The translations under genes were made by a program, and so were the position numbers. Shown in pieces: positions 8,517-17,595 of a stretch of DNA of 64,000 nt. Origin of the DNA: Citromicrobium bathyomarinum (lineage in GTDB: Bacteria > Pseudomonadota > Alphaproteobacteria > Sphingomonadales > Sphingomonadaceae); assembly GCF_021021475.1 (NCBI RefSeq), contig NZ_JAINWL010000001.1, positions 186,001-250,000 on the forward strand, written 5' to 3'. The notes beneath the pieces are model-generated. The model searched no databases. It had not been told where the DNA came from and worked only from the letters and a program-made list of their open reading frames with translations. The stretch's first letter is position 1. Every line of letters begins with the position of its first letter.

Positions 8517-9737
8517 TTACGACAGGCGGTTGCGGAATTCCTCGTACCCGAAGCGTTTCACGCATTCGAGCACGTCGGTTTCGCTGTCCCACAGCCAGAT
8601 CGAGGGAAGCGGAACGCCGTTGAAGGTGTTGGTCTTCACCATCGAATAATGCGCCTGGTCGAGGAAGGCGATCCGCTGGCCCGCCTCGTTGGGCACGGGC
8701 AGCGAATATTCGCCGATCACGTCGCCGGCGAGGCATGACGGGCCGCCGAGGCGCACGGGCGGCTCACCCGCTTTCTCGTGCAGCATGGCGGGCCGGTACG
8801 GCGCTTCGATCACGTCGGGCATGTGGCAGGTGGCGGAGATGTCGGTGATCGCAATCGGGCCGTCGTTCTCTCCGGTATCGAGGATCGTGCCCACCAGAAT
8901 GCCGGCATCGAGCGCGACCGCCTCGCCCGGTTCGAGGTAGATTTCCGCGCCGGTATCGTCCTTCGCATCGCGCAGGAACTCGATCAGCTCCTCGCGCTCG
9001 TAATCGGCGCGGGTGATGTGGTGCCCGCCGCCCATGTTGATCCACTTGAGCTGGCCGAAATACGGCTCGATCGCGTCGAACACCCGGTCCCAGGTGCGGT
9101 GCAGCGGCTCGAAGCCCTGTTCGCACAGGTTGTGGAAGTGGATGCCCTCTACGCCCTCCATATGCTCTTCGGTGAGCTGGCTGAGCGGGAAGCCGAGGCG
9201 GCTGCCGGGCGAAGACGGGTCGTAGCGTGGCACTTCGCCGGTCGGCACCTGCGGATTGATCCTGAGGCCTACGTCGAACGCCCCGCCGCTTGCCCTCGCC
9301 TGTTCCAGGATCAGCGCGGCGCGCTGCATCTGGCCGGGCGAGTTGAAGATCACATGGTCGGAAAGCCGCGCGACCTCCTCCAGCTCCTCGGGCTTGTAGG
9401 CCGCGCAATAGGTGCTGATCTCGCCATCGTAGAACTCGCTGGCGAGCCGCGCTTCCCACAGGCCGGAGGTGCACACGCCATCCAGATATTCTCCGATGAT
9501 CGGCGCTGTGCTCCACATGCTGAAGGCTTTCAGCGCGCTGAGCATCTTGATCTCCGCCTCGTCGCGAATCTCGGCAAGGATACGGCAATTCTCGCGCAGC
9601 TTCGCCGCATCCACCACGAAGGCGGGCGTATCCACGCGGTTGAGATCGAAATGGGCGAAGGCGCCCGGGTCACCGGCTTTTGTTTCCATGATCACCAGAT
9701 AGGGAAGCTTTCGGGTGCTGTCATCGGGCGGCGTCAT
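8517..9737 (-). CDS. nspC: Carboxynorspermidine/carboxyspermidine decarboxylase
   Basis: This PLP enzyme of alanine-racemase fold removes CO2 from carboxyspermidine to give spermidine. It has 406 residues as called; an ATG at 9689 (METKAGDPG) would remove 16 poorly conserved residues. Family signatures include SALKAFSMWS with the PLP lysine, FNSPGQM, LRINPQV, GIHFHNLCEQ, GGGHHITR, the LEPGEA loop, and DISATCHMPDVIEAPYRP near the C-terminus with the Cys and Asp of the active site. It is in line with the decarboxylase at 7-8.3 kb (227-base gap) and works with the dehydrogenase at 13.9-15.1 kb. It is divergent from the serine hydrolase gene. Confidence 0.93.
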   Translation of the reverse strand: MTPPDDSTRKLPYLVIMETKAGDPGAFAHFDLNRVDTPAFVVDAAKLRENCRILAEIRDEAEIKMLSALKAFSMWSTAPIIGEYLDGVCTSGLWEARLASEFYDGEISTYCAAYKPEELEEVARLSDHVIFNSPGQMQRAALILEQARASGGAFDVGLRINPQVPTGEVPRYDPSSPGSRLGFPLSQLTEEHMEGVEGIHFHNLCEQGFEPLHRTWDRVFDAIEPYFGQLKWINMGGGHHITRADYEREELIEFLRDAKDDTGAEIYLEPGEAVALDAGILVGTILDTGENDGPIAITDISATCHMPDVIEAPYRPAMLHEKAGEPPVRLGGPSCLAGDVIGEYSLPVPNEAGQRIAFLDQAHYSMVKTNTFNGVPLPSIWLWDSETDVLECVKRFGYEEFRNRLS

Positions 9738-9816
9738 GCATCGATCGAGGATTTGTGACGCGCGCGCCGTGTGGTGCTAGACCAGCCTGGCTTTGGGGAC
9801 CTGCGGGGGACGCGAG

Positions 9817-11232
9817 ATGCTGCGCTTTTCGGCAATGCTGTTTTGCCTGCTGGCGCTGGTGGCATCGGCGGGCGCGAGCGCGGGCGAACTCGACACGTTC
9901 GTCGATGCGCAGATGGAGCGCACGCCTCTGCCGGGCGTCGCCTGGGCCGTGGTCGATGGCGACGCGATCACCACCGGCGCGCACGGCAAGATCGAGGCGG
10001 GCGGCAATGCCGCGGTGACCGAGGACACGCCGTTTCTGCTCGGCTCGATCTCGAAAAGCTTCACCGCGCTGGCGGTGATGCAGCTGGTCGAGGCAGGAAA
10101 GGTCGATCTCGACGCGCCGATCGCGCGCTATCTGCCAGAGTTTGCGGGCAAGCCTGCGGGGGCGATCACCGTGCGTCAGCTGCTCGGCCACATCAGCGGA
10201 TACTCGACCCTGCAAGGCAACAGCACGCCGGATGACAGCGGCACAGGGGCCGCTACGATTGCCCACCGCGCGGCATGGTATGCAGACCAGTCGCCAGCCT
10301 ACGCGCCGGGAGCGCGATGGGCCTATTCCAACGCCAACTACCTGATCCTCGGCCGTTTGATCGAGGTTGTCGGCCGCATGCCCTACCCCGACTATATCAC
10401 CACGAAGATCTTCGGGCCGCTGGGGATGGAGCACAGCTTCGTATCGGGTGCCGGAGAGCGCCGCGCGATGGCCCGGGGGCATACGCCGTGGTTCGGGTCG
10501 ATGCGCCCGGTTGCCGCGCAAGGCGCAACGCTGGCCTCGGCCCCGCAAGGCGGGATCGTCTCCACCGCAGGCGACACGGCGCGCTATCTGCGGATGATGA
10601 TGAATGGGCGGGACGATATTCTGAGCGCGGCGGGTAAGGCGCGGATGTTGCAACCCGCGAGCGAGGCAACGCCCGGTTATGGCCTCGGCTGGATGCTCGA
10701 TGGCGCGGAGGGCAGCGCCTATCACACCGGCACCAGCCCCGGCTTCGATACGATCGCCGCGATGATCCCGGCCAAGCGGCGCGGCGTGGTGGTGCTGACC
10801 AACGGCAGCAGCGGGATGGGGTTCGCCGAGAGCACCGACCTGCGCCTCGGCCTGATCGCCCGCGCGCTCGACCTGCCGCAGGCCGAGGATACCGGCGCCA
10901 CAATGCGCAAGGCCAATTTCCTCGCCCTCGCCGCCGCGCCGGTGATCTTCCTGCTGGCGATCATCTGGGCGTGGTGGAAACGCGGCGCACTGCGGACGAA
11001 GCGAGCGAACCGCTTCGGCCTGTTCAGCCTGTGGTTCCCGCTGCCCGCGATGGCGGCGCTGGCGTGGGTCTGCATCGCGCTGATCCCGCAGCTATTCGGC
11101 GTCTCGCTATCGACACTGCGGGAGTACCAGCCCGATATGGCACTGCTGCTGCTGGCAACCGCGGTTCTCGGGCTGGTGTGGGCGGTGACACGGCTGGCAA
11201 TAGGCTATAGCGGGCGTCCGCCAACCGGCTGA
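9817..11232 (+). CDS. Serine hydrolase (class C beta-lactamase family) with C-terminal membrane helices
   Basis: The 471-residue protein has a signal peptide (cleavage near SAGASAGE), a beta-lactamase/DD-peptidase domain, and a C-terminal tail with three predicted transmembrane helices from about residue 365. The SxxK nucleophile motif is in LGSISKSFTA and the YxN motif in WAYSNANY; a HTGTSPG segment plays the part of the KTG box. Such proteins act as periplasmic esterases or D-amino peptidases; substrate unknown. I chose the ATG with GGGGGA just upstream over an earlier TTG. It faces the S41 peptidase gene with only 13 bases between stops. Confidence 0.85.
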   Translation: MLRFSAMLFCLLALVASAGASAGELDTFVDAQMERTPLPGVAWAVVDGDAITTGAHGKIEAGGNAAVTEDTPFLLGSISKSFTALAVMQLVEAGKVDLDAPIARYLPEFAGKPAGAITVRQLLGHISGYSTLQGNSTPDDSGTGAATIAHRAAWYADQSPAYAPGARWAYSNANYLILGRLIEVVGRMPYPDYITTKIFGPLGMEHSFVSGAGERRAMARGHTPWFGSMRPVAAQGATLASAPQGGIVSTAGDTARYLRMMMNGRDDILSAAGKARMLQPASEATPGYGLGWMLDGAEGSAYHTGTSPGFDTIAAMIPAKRRGVVVLTNGSSGMGFAESTDLRLGLIARALDLPQAEDTGATMRKANFLALAAAPVIFLLAIIWAWWKRGALRTKRANRFGLFSLWFPLPAMAALAWVCIALIPQLFGVSLSTLREYQPDMALLLLATAVLGLVWAVTRLAIGYSGRPPTG

Positions 11233-11245
11233 CCAGTGGCCAGCG

Positions 11246-12541
11246 TCACCGCTTCTCCAGAACCTCCAGCGCACGTGTAATCGCGGGGTCCGAGCCATCG
11301 GCAGCCGTGCTCGCAGGCTCGATAGCAACATCGGCAACGTAGTCCTCTCGCGGGGTTCCGTCGACGTGGAACAGCGCCTCGCCGCCCAGATCGACGCGCG
11401 CGCTGCTCAGTTCGAGCTGCTCATTCCACAGCCCGCCCAGCAGATCGCCCATGTTGGAGCCGATCGTGGTCGCATCGCTGGCCGCGTCCATCCCGATGAC
11501 GATCCCCTCGCCCATGCTGCCGGTCCACCGACCGTGGAGCACGACCACGGGGCCATCGAAGCGCGGCTCACGCGGGAAGACATATTCGACGAACTGGCGC
11601 GGCACGGTGAACTCGCGCTCCAGCGCAGGGATGCGATGCATCTGGTAGGGGCTCACCCGGTCGGTGAAGTGCCCGATGATCGAACGGCCGACCTCGGTGT
11701 TCCCGCCGCTGGGCGTCTCGCGCATGTCGAGGATGATCGCGCGCGCGCCGGCCCCGATGGCCTCTTTCATCGCCGTATCGAAGGCGGTGATCGTGCCGTT
11801 GTCGCCCAGCGAATTGAGCGGCGTGAGCACAGCAACATCGCCGCCGGTGCCGACGAAGGAGAGGTCGACCAGTTTCCGGTCGTTCAGCGAATTGGCCCAG
11901 TCGCGGGTAGAGGCCAGCTCAAAGCTGCGGACCTGCCCCTTGGCCGACCGAATCTCCAGCGTGCGATCGCCCTTGCGCCGCCCGTTGACCGCCAGCGTCA
12001 GCCCGTAGTCGAGCTGTGCGGCGGTGGGATCGGCCAGCACCTCGTCGAACGGAGCCTGTGCGGCAGTCTTCACCGGTTTGCCATCGACCGAGAGCACCTC
12101 GTCCCCCGGCCGCAACCCCGCGTCGAACGCGGGCGATCCACGCCGCACATCGACGATCACCGCCTTGCCATCCTCGAACCGGGCATCGAGATCGGCGGCG
12201 GTCATCACGATCGCGTAGTCGTCATCCTCGAACGGGCCGACGATCAGATGCGGGTCCATGAAGGTCAGCGCGGTACGGTGCATGATCCGCCGCAGCGCCG
12301 CCTTGTCGGGCGCCTTCGCGGCCAACGCGCGCGACCGCTTCAGCTGCGCCTCGACGTCGATGTCGTCGCGCTCGAGATAAGCGTATTTGTCACGCAGCAG
12401 CTGCTCGAACTCGTCCCACGCCGCAGCCGCATCGAAGGCAGCTACATTCGACGCGGACTCGCTCGCAGCGTCTTGCGCGGCAACGGGCATGGACGCGCCC
12501 AGCGAGGCGAGAAGCAGGCACCCGAGGGCGATCTTGCGCAT
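11246..12541 (-). CDS. S41 family (tail-specific/CtpA-like) peptidase with PDZ domain
   Basis: The 431-residue secreted protein begins with a signal peptide (MRKIALGCLLLASLGASM, cleavage after AQ). A helical N-terminal part is followed by a PDZ-like module (about residues 120-190, DAGLRPGDEVLSVDGKPV) and a C-terminal S41 domain. The likely nucleophile is the serine in HGRWTGSMGEG, and RAIILDMRETPSGGN is the typical preceding strand. The classical Ser/Lys arrangement is not fully clear: the expected lysine about four turns on is not obvious, so the enzyme may use a Ser-His-Glu-like variant or be degenerate. It converges with the serine hydrolase gene. Confidence 0.82.
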   Translation of the reverse strand: MRKIALGCLLLASLGASMPVAAQDAASESASNVAAFDAAAAWDEFEQLLRDKYAYLERDDIDVEAQLKRSRALAAKAPDKAALRRIMHRTALTFMDPHLIVGPFEDDDYAIVMTAADLDARFEDGKAVIVDVRRGSPAFDAGLRPGDEVLSVDGKPVKTAAQAPFDEVLADPTAAQLDYGLTLAVNGRRKGDRTLEIRSAKGQVRSFELASTRDWANSLNDRKLVDLSFVGTGGDVAVLTPLNSLGDNGTITAFDTAMKEAIGAGARAIILDMRETPSGGNTEVGRSIIGHFTDRVSPYQMHRIPALEREFTVPRQFVEYVFPREPRFDGPVVVLHGRWTGSMGEGIVIGMDAASDATTIGSNMGDLLGGLWNEQLELSSARVDLGGEALFHVDGTPREDYVADVAIEPASTAADGSDPAITRALEVLEKR

Positions 12542-12645
12542 GGTCTGAAAGTCTCCGGCTGTTTCGTTCGTTCGGCGGTCAGCCAAACGCAGTCGGCCAA
12601 GGGTGTGTCAACCGGCCCGAACCGGCCCGCCCACCGATTGCGCCA

Positions 12646-12993
12646 TCACGGCTTGAAGATGAAGAACGACCCCGCGCCGATCAGCGCGAACCCGATCAGC
12701 TGGTTGAGACCGGGCTTCTCTCCGAACATGAAGAAAGCGACGATGACGAAGCCGACTAGCGAGAAGATAGTGGTGATCGTCTTGAGCTCGGCCAGCGAAT
12801 AGGCCGCGATGCCGATCCGGTTCGCGGGAACGGCGAACACGTATTCGCCCAGTGCGATCAGCCACGACACGCCGATCGCCCACACCAGCGTTTTTTCCGG
12901 CGCCTTGAGGTTGGCGTACCACGCGACGTTCATCACGATGTTCGACAGCGCCAGCAGGGCGATCGGTGCCAGCAGCGCAAGTTTCGGGCTCAC
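12646..12993 (-). CDS. DUF486 (DMT-like) small membrane protein
   Basis: This 115-residue integral membrane protein has four predicted helices. It matches the DUF486 pattern: [13 protein letters not shown] near the N-terminus, a central [21 protein letters not shown], and a final [16 protein letters not shown]. The family is related to half-size drug/metabolite transporters and its substrate is unknown. The start is a GTG that overlaps the TGA stop of the macrodomain gene (GTGA), so its translation is probably coupled to that gene. Confidence 0.85.
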   Translation of the reverse strand: MSPKLALLAPIALLALSNIVMNVAWYANLKAPEKTLVWAIGVSWLIALGEYVFAVPANRIGIAAYSLAELKTITTIFSLVGFVIVAFFMFGEKPGLNQLIGFALIGAGSFFIFKP

Positions 12994-13523
12994 TGCACAT
13001 TCTCCAGAGCAGTCTCGAAAGCGGCCAGCGCCTCGGCGTCGAAACAGACCAGCGCGATGCGGTCGAACGCGTCGGGTTTCTCCGCCACCACGTCCGCGAC
13101 CGTTCGGGCCGCGACCTGCGCCGCGCGATCCAGCGGATAGCCGTAGATCCCGGTCGAGATGGCGGGAATGCCCACACTGCGCGCGCCGATCTCGACCGCG
13201 CGGGCGAGCGATTCCCGGTAACAGCTCGCCAGCTGCTCGGGCTCGCCATGATCGCCGCCGCGCCAGACCGGGCCGACGGTGTGGATGACGTGCGATGCGG
13301 GCAGGCGATAGCCCTTGGTGACTTTCGCCTGTCCTGTTTCGCACCCACCCAGCGAGCGGCATTCCTCCAGAAGGTCCGGCCCCGCCGCCCGGTGGATCGC
13401 GCCATCCACGCCGCCCCCGCCCAGCAGCGAGGAATTGGCAGCATTGACGATGGCATCGAATTGCATCGTGGTAATATCGCCCGCTTCAACGTCGATAGCG
13501 GTCAGACCCATAGCTCCGCCCAT
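12990..13523 (-). CDS. Macrodomain protein (O-acetyl-ADP-ribose deacetylase type)
   Basis: The 177-residue protein is a single macrodomain of the YmdB/MacroD type, which hydrolyses O-acetyl-ADP-ribose and removes ADP-ribose from acidic residues. Visible motifs are [22 protein letters not shown] (ADP-ribose loop 1 with the catalytic Asn), [19 protein letters not shown], and [11 protein letters not shown] (loop 2, diphosphate contact). An alternative start at the second Met ([11 protein letters not shown]) is possible. It forms a coupled pair with the DUF486 gene; I see no functional reason for the pairing. Confidence 0.92.
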   Translation of the reverse strand: MGGAMGLTAIDVEAGDITTMQFDAIVNAANSSLLGGGGVDGAIHRAAGPDLLEECRSLGGCETGQAKVTKGYRLPASHVIHTVGPVWRGGDHGEPEQLASCYRESLARAVEIGARSVGIPAISTGIYGYPLDRAAQVAARTVADVVAEKPDAFDRIALVCFDAEALAAFETALENVQ

Positions 13524-13610
13524 TGCAATTGCTCCCGTGCGAAGAGAGCAGGTTACCGGATTCGATCTGCGCGATCCATCCGCCGACCGGGTCAGCGAAT
13601 GGTCTGTGCG

Positions 13611-13934
13611 TCACATCGCGCAGATCTCGCCGGACTGTTTCCCTTCATGCACGAGGTTGAAGCATCCCTGTGAAAAACCGTCAGAGGTGCAATAGCCATC
13701 GACCTCCTCGCCTATCTCCGCCGACGGATCGCGCGACCGACAAAAATGCTCGCAATCCGAACGGGATCGGCAACTCTTGTTAAAATCGGATGCCAGTCCG
13801 GCGCCAGGCATAGGTTCACCGGCCGGCGCCTGCGATGCTGGCGCCTGCTCGCTGAAGGTGGATGGCTGGTCAGGTGGATCGCAGGCCGCCAGCAGGAGGA
13901 CCAGAAAAGCCGCCGCTGCCGACCTGCTGACCAT
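13611..13934 (-). CDS. Small cysteine-rich lipoprotein
   Basis: This 107-residue product has a lipoprotein signal with lipobox LLAAC at residue 18. The mature part has a Pro/Ala-rich linker followed by a cysteine-rich module, with cysteines in CRSRSDCEHFC, YCTSDGFSQGCF and GEIC, which suggests three disulfide bonds in the periplasm. Its ATG overlaps the TGA of the carboxyspermidine dehydrogenase (TGATG), so translation is probably coupled. I do not recognise the family. Confidence 0.75.
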   Translation of the reverse strand: MVSRSAAAAFLVLLLAACDPPDQPSTFSEQAPASQAPAGEPMPGAGLASDFNKSCRSRSDCEHFCRSRDPSAEIGEEVDGYCTSDGFSQGCFNLVHEGKQSGEICAM

Positions 13935-15145
13935 CAGAATTTCACAGGCCCGTCCAGCTCCTTCACGTTCCACGGAAGGCCGTGCTGGTTCAGCATCTCC
14001 ATGAAGGGATCGGGATCGAACTGCTCCATGTTGAACACGCCGTCGCCGTCCCACGTGCCCTGCACCATCATCGCAGAACCGATCATCGCGGGCACGCCGG
14101 TGGTGTAGCTGACCGCCTGGTTGCCGGTTTCCTCGTAGGCGGCTTCATGGCTGCAGATGTTGTTGATGTAGAACGTCTTCTCGCCGCTGCCGTCGAGCGC
14201 TTCGCCGGTCGCGATGACGCCGATATTGGTCTTGCCCTTGGTCGTCTCGCCCAGGCTTTCGGGCTTGGGCAACACGGCGGCGAGGAACTGCAGCGGGATG
14301 ATCTCGCGGCCCTGATACTTCACCGGTTCGATGCTGGTCATGCCGACCGCCTGCAGCACGCTGAGATGCTTGATGTATTCATCGCCGAAGGTCATCCAGA
14401 AGCGCGCGCGCTCCAGCTCGGGGACGAACTTCGCAAGGCTTTCCAGCTCCTCGTGGTACATCATGTAGGCGTTCTTGGGGCCGACCTCCTCGAAGTCGAA
14501 CTCGGTCTTCACCTGCATCGCGGGCGTTTCCACCCATTCGCCGTTTTCCCAGTGACGCGCGGGCGCGGTCACTTCGCGGATGTTGATTTCGGGGTTGAAA
14601 TTGGTCGCGAAGGCCTGCCCGTGATCGCCGCCATTGCAGTCGAGAATGTCGAGCTGGCGGATGGTCTTCAGCTTGTGCTTCTTGAGCCACATCGTGAACA
14701 CGCTGGTCACGCCCGGATCGAAGCCCGATCCGAGCAGCGCGGTCAGCCCGGCATCCTTGAAGCGGTCCTGATAGGCCCACTGCCAGTGATATTCGAACTT
14801 CGCCTCGTCCTTGGGCTCGTAGTTCGCGGTGTCGAGGTAATCGACGCCCGCCTCAAGGCACGCATCCATGATCGGCAGGTCCTGGTAGGGCAGCGCGAGG
14901 TTCACGACCAGTTTGGGCCCGATCTTCTTGATCAGGTTGACCATCGCGGGGACTTCCTCGGCATCGATCTCGTAGGTCGAAATCTCCACGCCCGTGCGAT
15001 CCTTCACCGAGGCGGCAATCGCATCGCACTTCGATTTCGTGCGGCTGGCAAGGTGAATGTCGCTGAAGATGTCCTTGTTCATCGCCATCTTGTGGACGCA
15101 GACCGAGCTCACGCCCCCTGCCCCGATCACCAGAACCTTCGCCAT
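13934..15145 (-). CDS. Carboxynorspermidine/carboxyspermidine dehydrogenase (saccharopine dehydrogenase family)
   Basis: This NADPH enzyme of 403 residues reductively couples aspartate semialdehyde with a diamine, here presumably putrescine made by the nearby decarboxylase, to give carboxyspermidine, which NspC decarboxylates. The N-terminal Rossmann motif VLVIGAGGVSSVC is clear, followed by VVNLALPYQDLPIMDACLEAGVDYLDT in outline, GSGFDPGVT and the saccharopine-reductase-like C-terminal part. It is separated from nspC by four unrelated genes but is on the same strand. No S-adenosylmethionine decarboxylase or spermidine synthase is in the window. A lipoprotein gene overlaps its stop. Confidence 0.9.
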   Translation of the reverse strand: MAKVLVIGAGGVSSVCVHKMAMNKDIFSDIHLASRTKSKCDAIAASVKDRTGVEISTYEIDAEEVPAMVNLIKKIGPKLVVNLALPYQDLPIMDACLEAGVDYLDTANYEPKDEAKFEYHWQWAYQDRFKDAGLTALLGSGFDPGVTSVFTMWLKKHKLKTIRQLDILDCNGGDHGQAFATNFNPEINIREVTAPARHWENGEWVETPAMQVKTEFDFEEVGPKNAYMMYHEELESLAKFVPELERARFWMTFGDEYIKHLSVLQAVGMTSIEPVKYQGREIIPLQFLAAVLPKPESLGETTKGKTNIGVIATGEALDGSGEKTFYINNICSHEAAYEETGNQAVSYTTGVPAMIGSAMMVQGTWDGDGVFNMEQFDPDPFMEMLNQHGLPWNVKELDGPVKF

Positions 15146-15395
15146 GTGTGTCTTCCTTTCGAATACGAATCTTTGCGCGCGCCCTTAGCCAAACGGACGC
15201 GCGCCTCCAAACGATCCGGCGCGCATTGCGGCAAAGCGTGCTTTCCTAACCCGGTCGGGGGTTCTAACGGGGGCGCATGAGCGCGCCAAACCCCATCATC
15301 GACCTGCCTGAACCGGGGCGCCGTGACCCGGCCGGATTTTTCGCCTCAAGACACTGTGTCAGGTGTGTCAGCCGCCCCGCAGGAGCGACGAGCTG

Positions 15396-16355
15396 ATGCC
15401 CGACATGCGCACCCCGACTCGCGATGGCGTGATCGCCGCTGCGCGCAGCATCGCGCAGATCCTGCCGCCCACCCCGCTGCTGCCGGTCGAGATCGGCGGC
15501 GTGCGCTGCTGGATCAAGGCGGAAAGCCTGCAACCGATCGGCGCGTTCAAGATCCGTGGCGGCTGGTGGCGGCTTTCGTGTCTGAGCGAAGAGGAACGCG
15601 CGCGCGGCGTGGTCGCGGTCTCCAGCGGCAACCATGCGCAGGGCGTCGCCTGGGCGGCGAGGAAGCTCGGGATCAAGGCGGCGATCGTGATGCCGCGCAA
15701 TGCACCCAGAGTGAAGCTTGAAGCGACCAAAGCGCTGGGCGCGGAGATCATCCTCTATGATCGCCCCGGCGAAGACCGGGACGAGGTCGCCGCGCGCGAG
15801 ATCGAAAAGCGCGGCGCAGTGCTGGTACACGCCTTTGCCGATGCCTGGGTGATCGAAGGACAAGGCAGTGCAGGGATCGAGTTTACCGAGCAGCTGGGCA
15901 AGCAGCCGCCGATGATCCTCGCCTGTTGCGGCGGCGGCGGGCTGACCGCGGGGCTGGCGCTGGCCTGCCCGGAAAGCAAGGTCGTGCCGGTCGAGCCCGA
16001 AGGGTGGGACATGGTCGGCCAGGCGCTGGCGCAAGGCGAGATCGTGCAGGTCGCGTCCGATGCGCCGACAACCATCTGCGATGCGCTCCAGCCGCCGGCG
16101 ACCCAGCAGATCAACCTCGATGTGCTGCGCGGTCGTGCGCAGCCCGGCGTGACCGTTTCCGACGAAGACGTGCGCACCGCACAGCGCTTCGCCTTTGCGA
16201 AACTCGGCCTCGTGGCAGAGCCCGGCGGCTCGGCGGCCCTTGCGGCAGCCCTTGCCGGTAAGCTAGCGCTGGAAGATGATACCGTCATCATGCTGACCGG
16301 ACGCAATGTCGACCCCACGGCCTATGCCGCGACCATCGCGCCCGACGCAGCCTGA
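15396..16355 (+). CDS. PLP-dependent threonine/serine dehydratase
   Basis: The 319-residue fold-type II PLP enzyme deaminates threonine or serine to the 2-oxo acid, or racemises serine. The PLP lysine is in IGAFKIRGG, SSGNHAQG is the substrate loop and CCGGGGLTAG the phosphate-binding loop. It lacks the C-terminal ACT regulatory domain of biosynthetic IlvA, so it is of the catabolic/racemase-like size. An AGGAG site precedes the ATG by 10 bases. btaA follows after only 25 bases, so the two are probably co-transcribed, although no metabolic link is obvious beyond serine and methionine supply. Confidence 0.9.
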   Translation: MPDMRTPTRDGVIAAARSIAQILPPTPLLPVEIGGVRCWIKAESLQPIGAFKIRGGWWRLSCLSEEERARGVVAVSSGNHAQGVAWAARKLGIKAAIVMPRNAPRVKLEATKALGAEIILYDRPGEDRDEVAAREIEKRGAVLVHAFADAWVIEGQGSAGIEFTEQLGKQPPMILACCGGGGLTAGLALACPESKVVPVEPEGWDMVGQALAQGEIVQVASDAPTTICDALQPPATQQINLDVLRGRAQPGVTVSDEDVRTAQRFAFAKLGLVAEPGGSAALAAALAGKLALEDDTVIMLTGRNVDPTAYAATIAPDAA

Positions 16356-16380
16356 ACACCGCAACCGGAGACTACCCCCC

Positions 16381-17595
16381 ATGCCGCAAGGCGATACCCA
16401 CATCATCGACCGTTCGGTGGTCCGCAAGAGCTCGGGCCTCAAGGACACGCTGCTCGACAAGGCCTTCGCCACCGCGTTTCGCGGGCTGGTCTACGCGCAG
16501 ATCTGGGAAGACCCGGTGGTCGACATGGAAGGCCTGCAGATCAACGAGGACAGCCGCGTGCTGTGCATCGCCAGCGGCAGCTGCAACGCGCTGAGCTACC
16601 TCACGGCGAACCCTGCCGCGATCACTGCGGTCGATCTCAACCGCGCGCATATCGCGCTGGGCCGGCTGAAGATCGCCGCGATCAACGCCCTTCCCAATTA
16701 CGACCTGTTCCGCCGCTTCTTCGCGCATTCCGATTACAAGGAAAACGTGTCGATCTACGAAGACCGGATCGCCCCGCTGCTGGACGCGGAAAGCCGCAAG
16801 TACTGGGAGGGGCGCGACATTCGCGGCCGCCGCCGGATCACCCAGTTCCAGCGCGGGATCTACAAGCAGGGCCTGCTGGGCAACTTCATCGGCATGGCCC
16901 ACCTGTTCGCCAAGCTGTACGGCGTGGACCTGCGCAAGGTGCTGGAAGCGCCCAGCGTGGAAGAACAGCGCGAGGTGTTCGAGAACGAGCTGGCCCCGGT
17001 GTTCGACAAGAAGTTCGTCCGCTGGGTGACCAACCAGCCCGCCTCTCTGTTCGGCCTCGGCATTCCGCCCGCGCAGTACGACGCGCTGGCAGGTGACGAG
17101 AAGATGGCCGAAGTGCTGCGCAAGCGGCTGGAGAAGCTGGCCTGCGATTTCGACGTGAAGGACAACTACTTCGCATGGCAGGCGTTCAATCGCGGCTATT
17201 CGAAGGACGAAAACGCCTCGCTGCCGCCTTACCTCCAGCGCGAGAACTACGCCGACCTGCGTGAGCGGGTCGCCCGGCTGAGCGTGCAGCGCGCCAACCT
17301 TTCGGAATTCCTCTCCTCGCAACCCGCGATGAGCCTCGATCGCTACGTCTTCCTCGACGCGCAGGACTGGATGGACGATCACCAGCTGACCGATCTGTGG
17401 CGCGAAGTCACGCGCACGGCACGCAAGGGTGCGCGGGTGCTGTTCCGCACCGCTGCCGAGCCCAGCCTGCTGCCGGGCCGCGTGCCGAACGAGATCCTCG
17501 ACCAGTGGACCTATCACGACGAGCTGTCGAAAGATCTGACCCAGCGCGACCGCAGCTCGATCTACGGCGGCGTGCACCTCTACGAGCTGACGTGA
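16381..17595 (+). CDS. btaA: S-adenosylmethionine:diacylglycerol 3-amino-3-carboxypropyltransferase
   Basis: This enzyme (404 residues, DUF3419) moves the aminocarboxypropyl group of S-adenosylmethionine to diacylglycerol, giving diacylglyceryl homoserine, first step of the betaine lipid DGTS. Family features are YAQIWEDPVVDMEGL near the N-terminus, LCIASGSCNALSYL as the SAM-binding glycine motif, AVDLNRAHIALG with the acidic ribose contact, and a long helical C-terminal half ending in FRTAAEPSLLPG and DRSSIYGG. Its TGA overlaps the ATG of btaB, which completes the pathway. Betaine lipids replace phospholipids under phosphate limitation; I see no clear Pho box in the short gap upstream. Confidence 0.94.
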   Translation: MPQGDTHIIDRSVVRKSSGLKDTLLDKAFATAFRGLVYAQIWEDPVVDMEGLQINEDSRVLCIASGSCNALSYLTANPAAITAVDLNRAHIALGRLKIAAINALPNYDLFRRFFAHSDYKENVSIYEDRIAPLLDAESRKYWEGRDIRGRRRITQFQRGIYKQGLLGNFIGMAHLFAKLYGVDLRKVLEAPSVEEQREVFENELAPVFDKKFVRWVTNQPASLFGLGIPPAQYDALAGDEKMAEVLRKRLEKLACDFDVKDNYFAWQAFNRGYSKDENASLPPYLQRENYADLRERVARLSVQRANLSEFLSSQPAMSLDRYVFLDAQDWMDDHQLTDLWREVTRTARKGARVLFRTAAEPSLLPGRVPNEILDQWTYHDELSKDLTQRDRSSIYGGVHLYELT

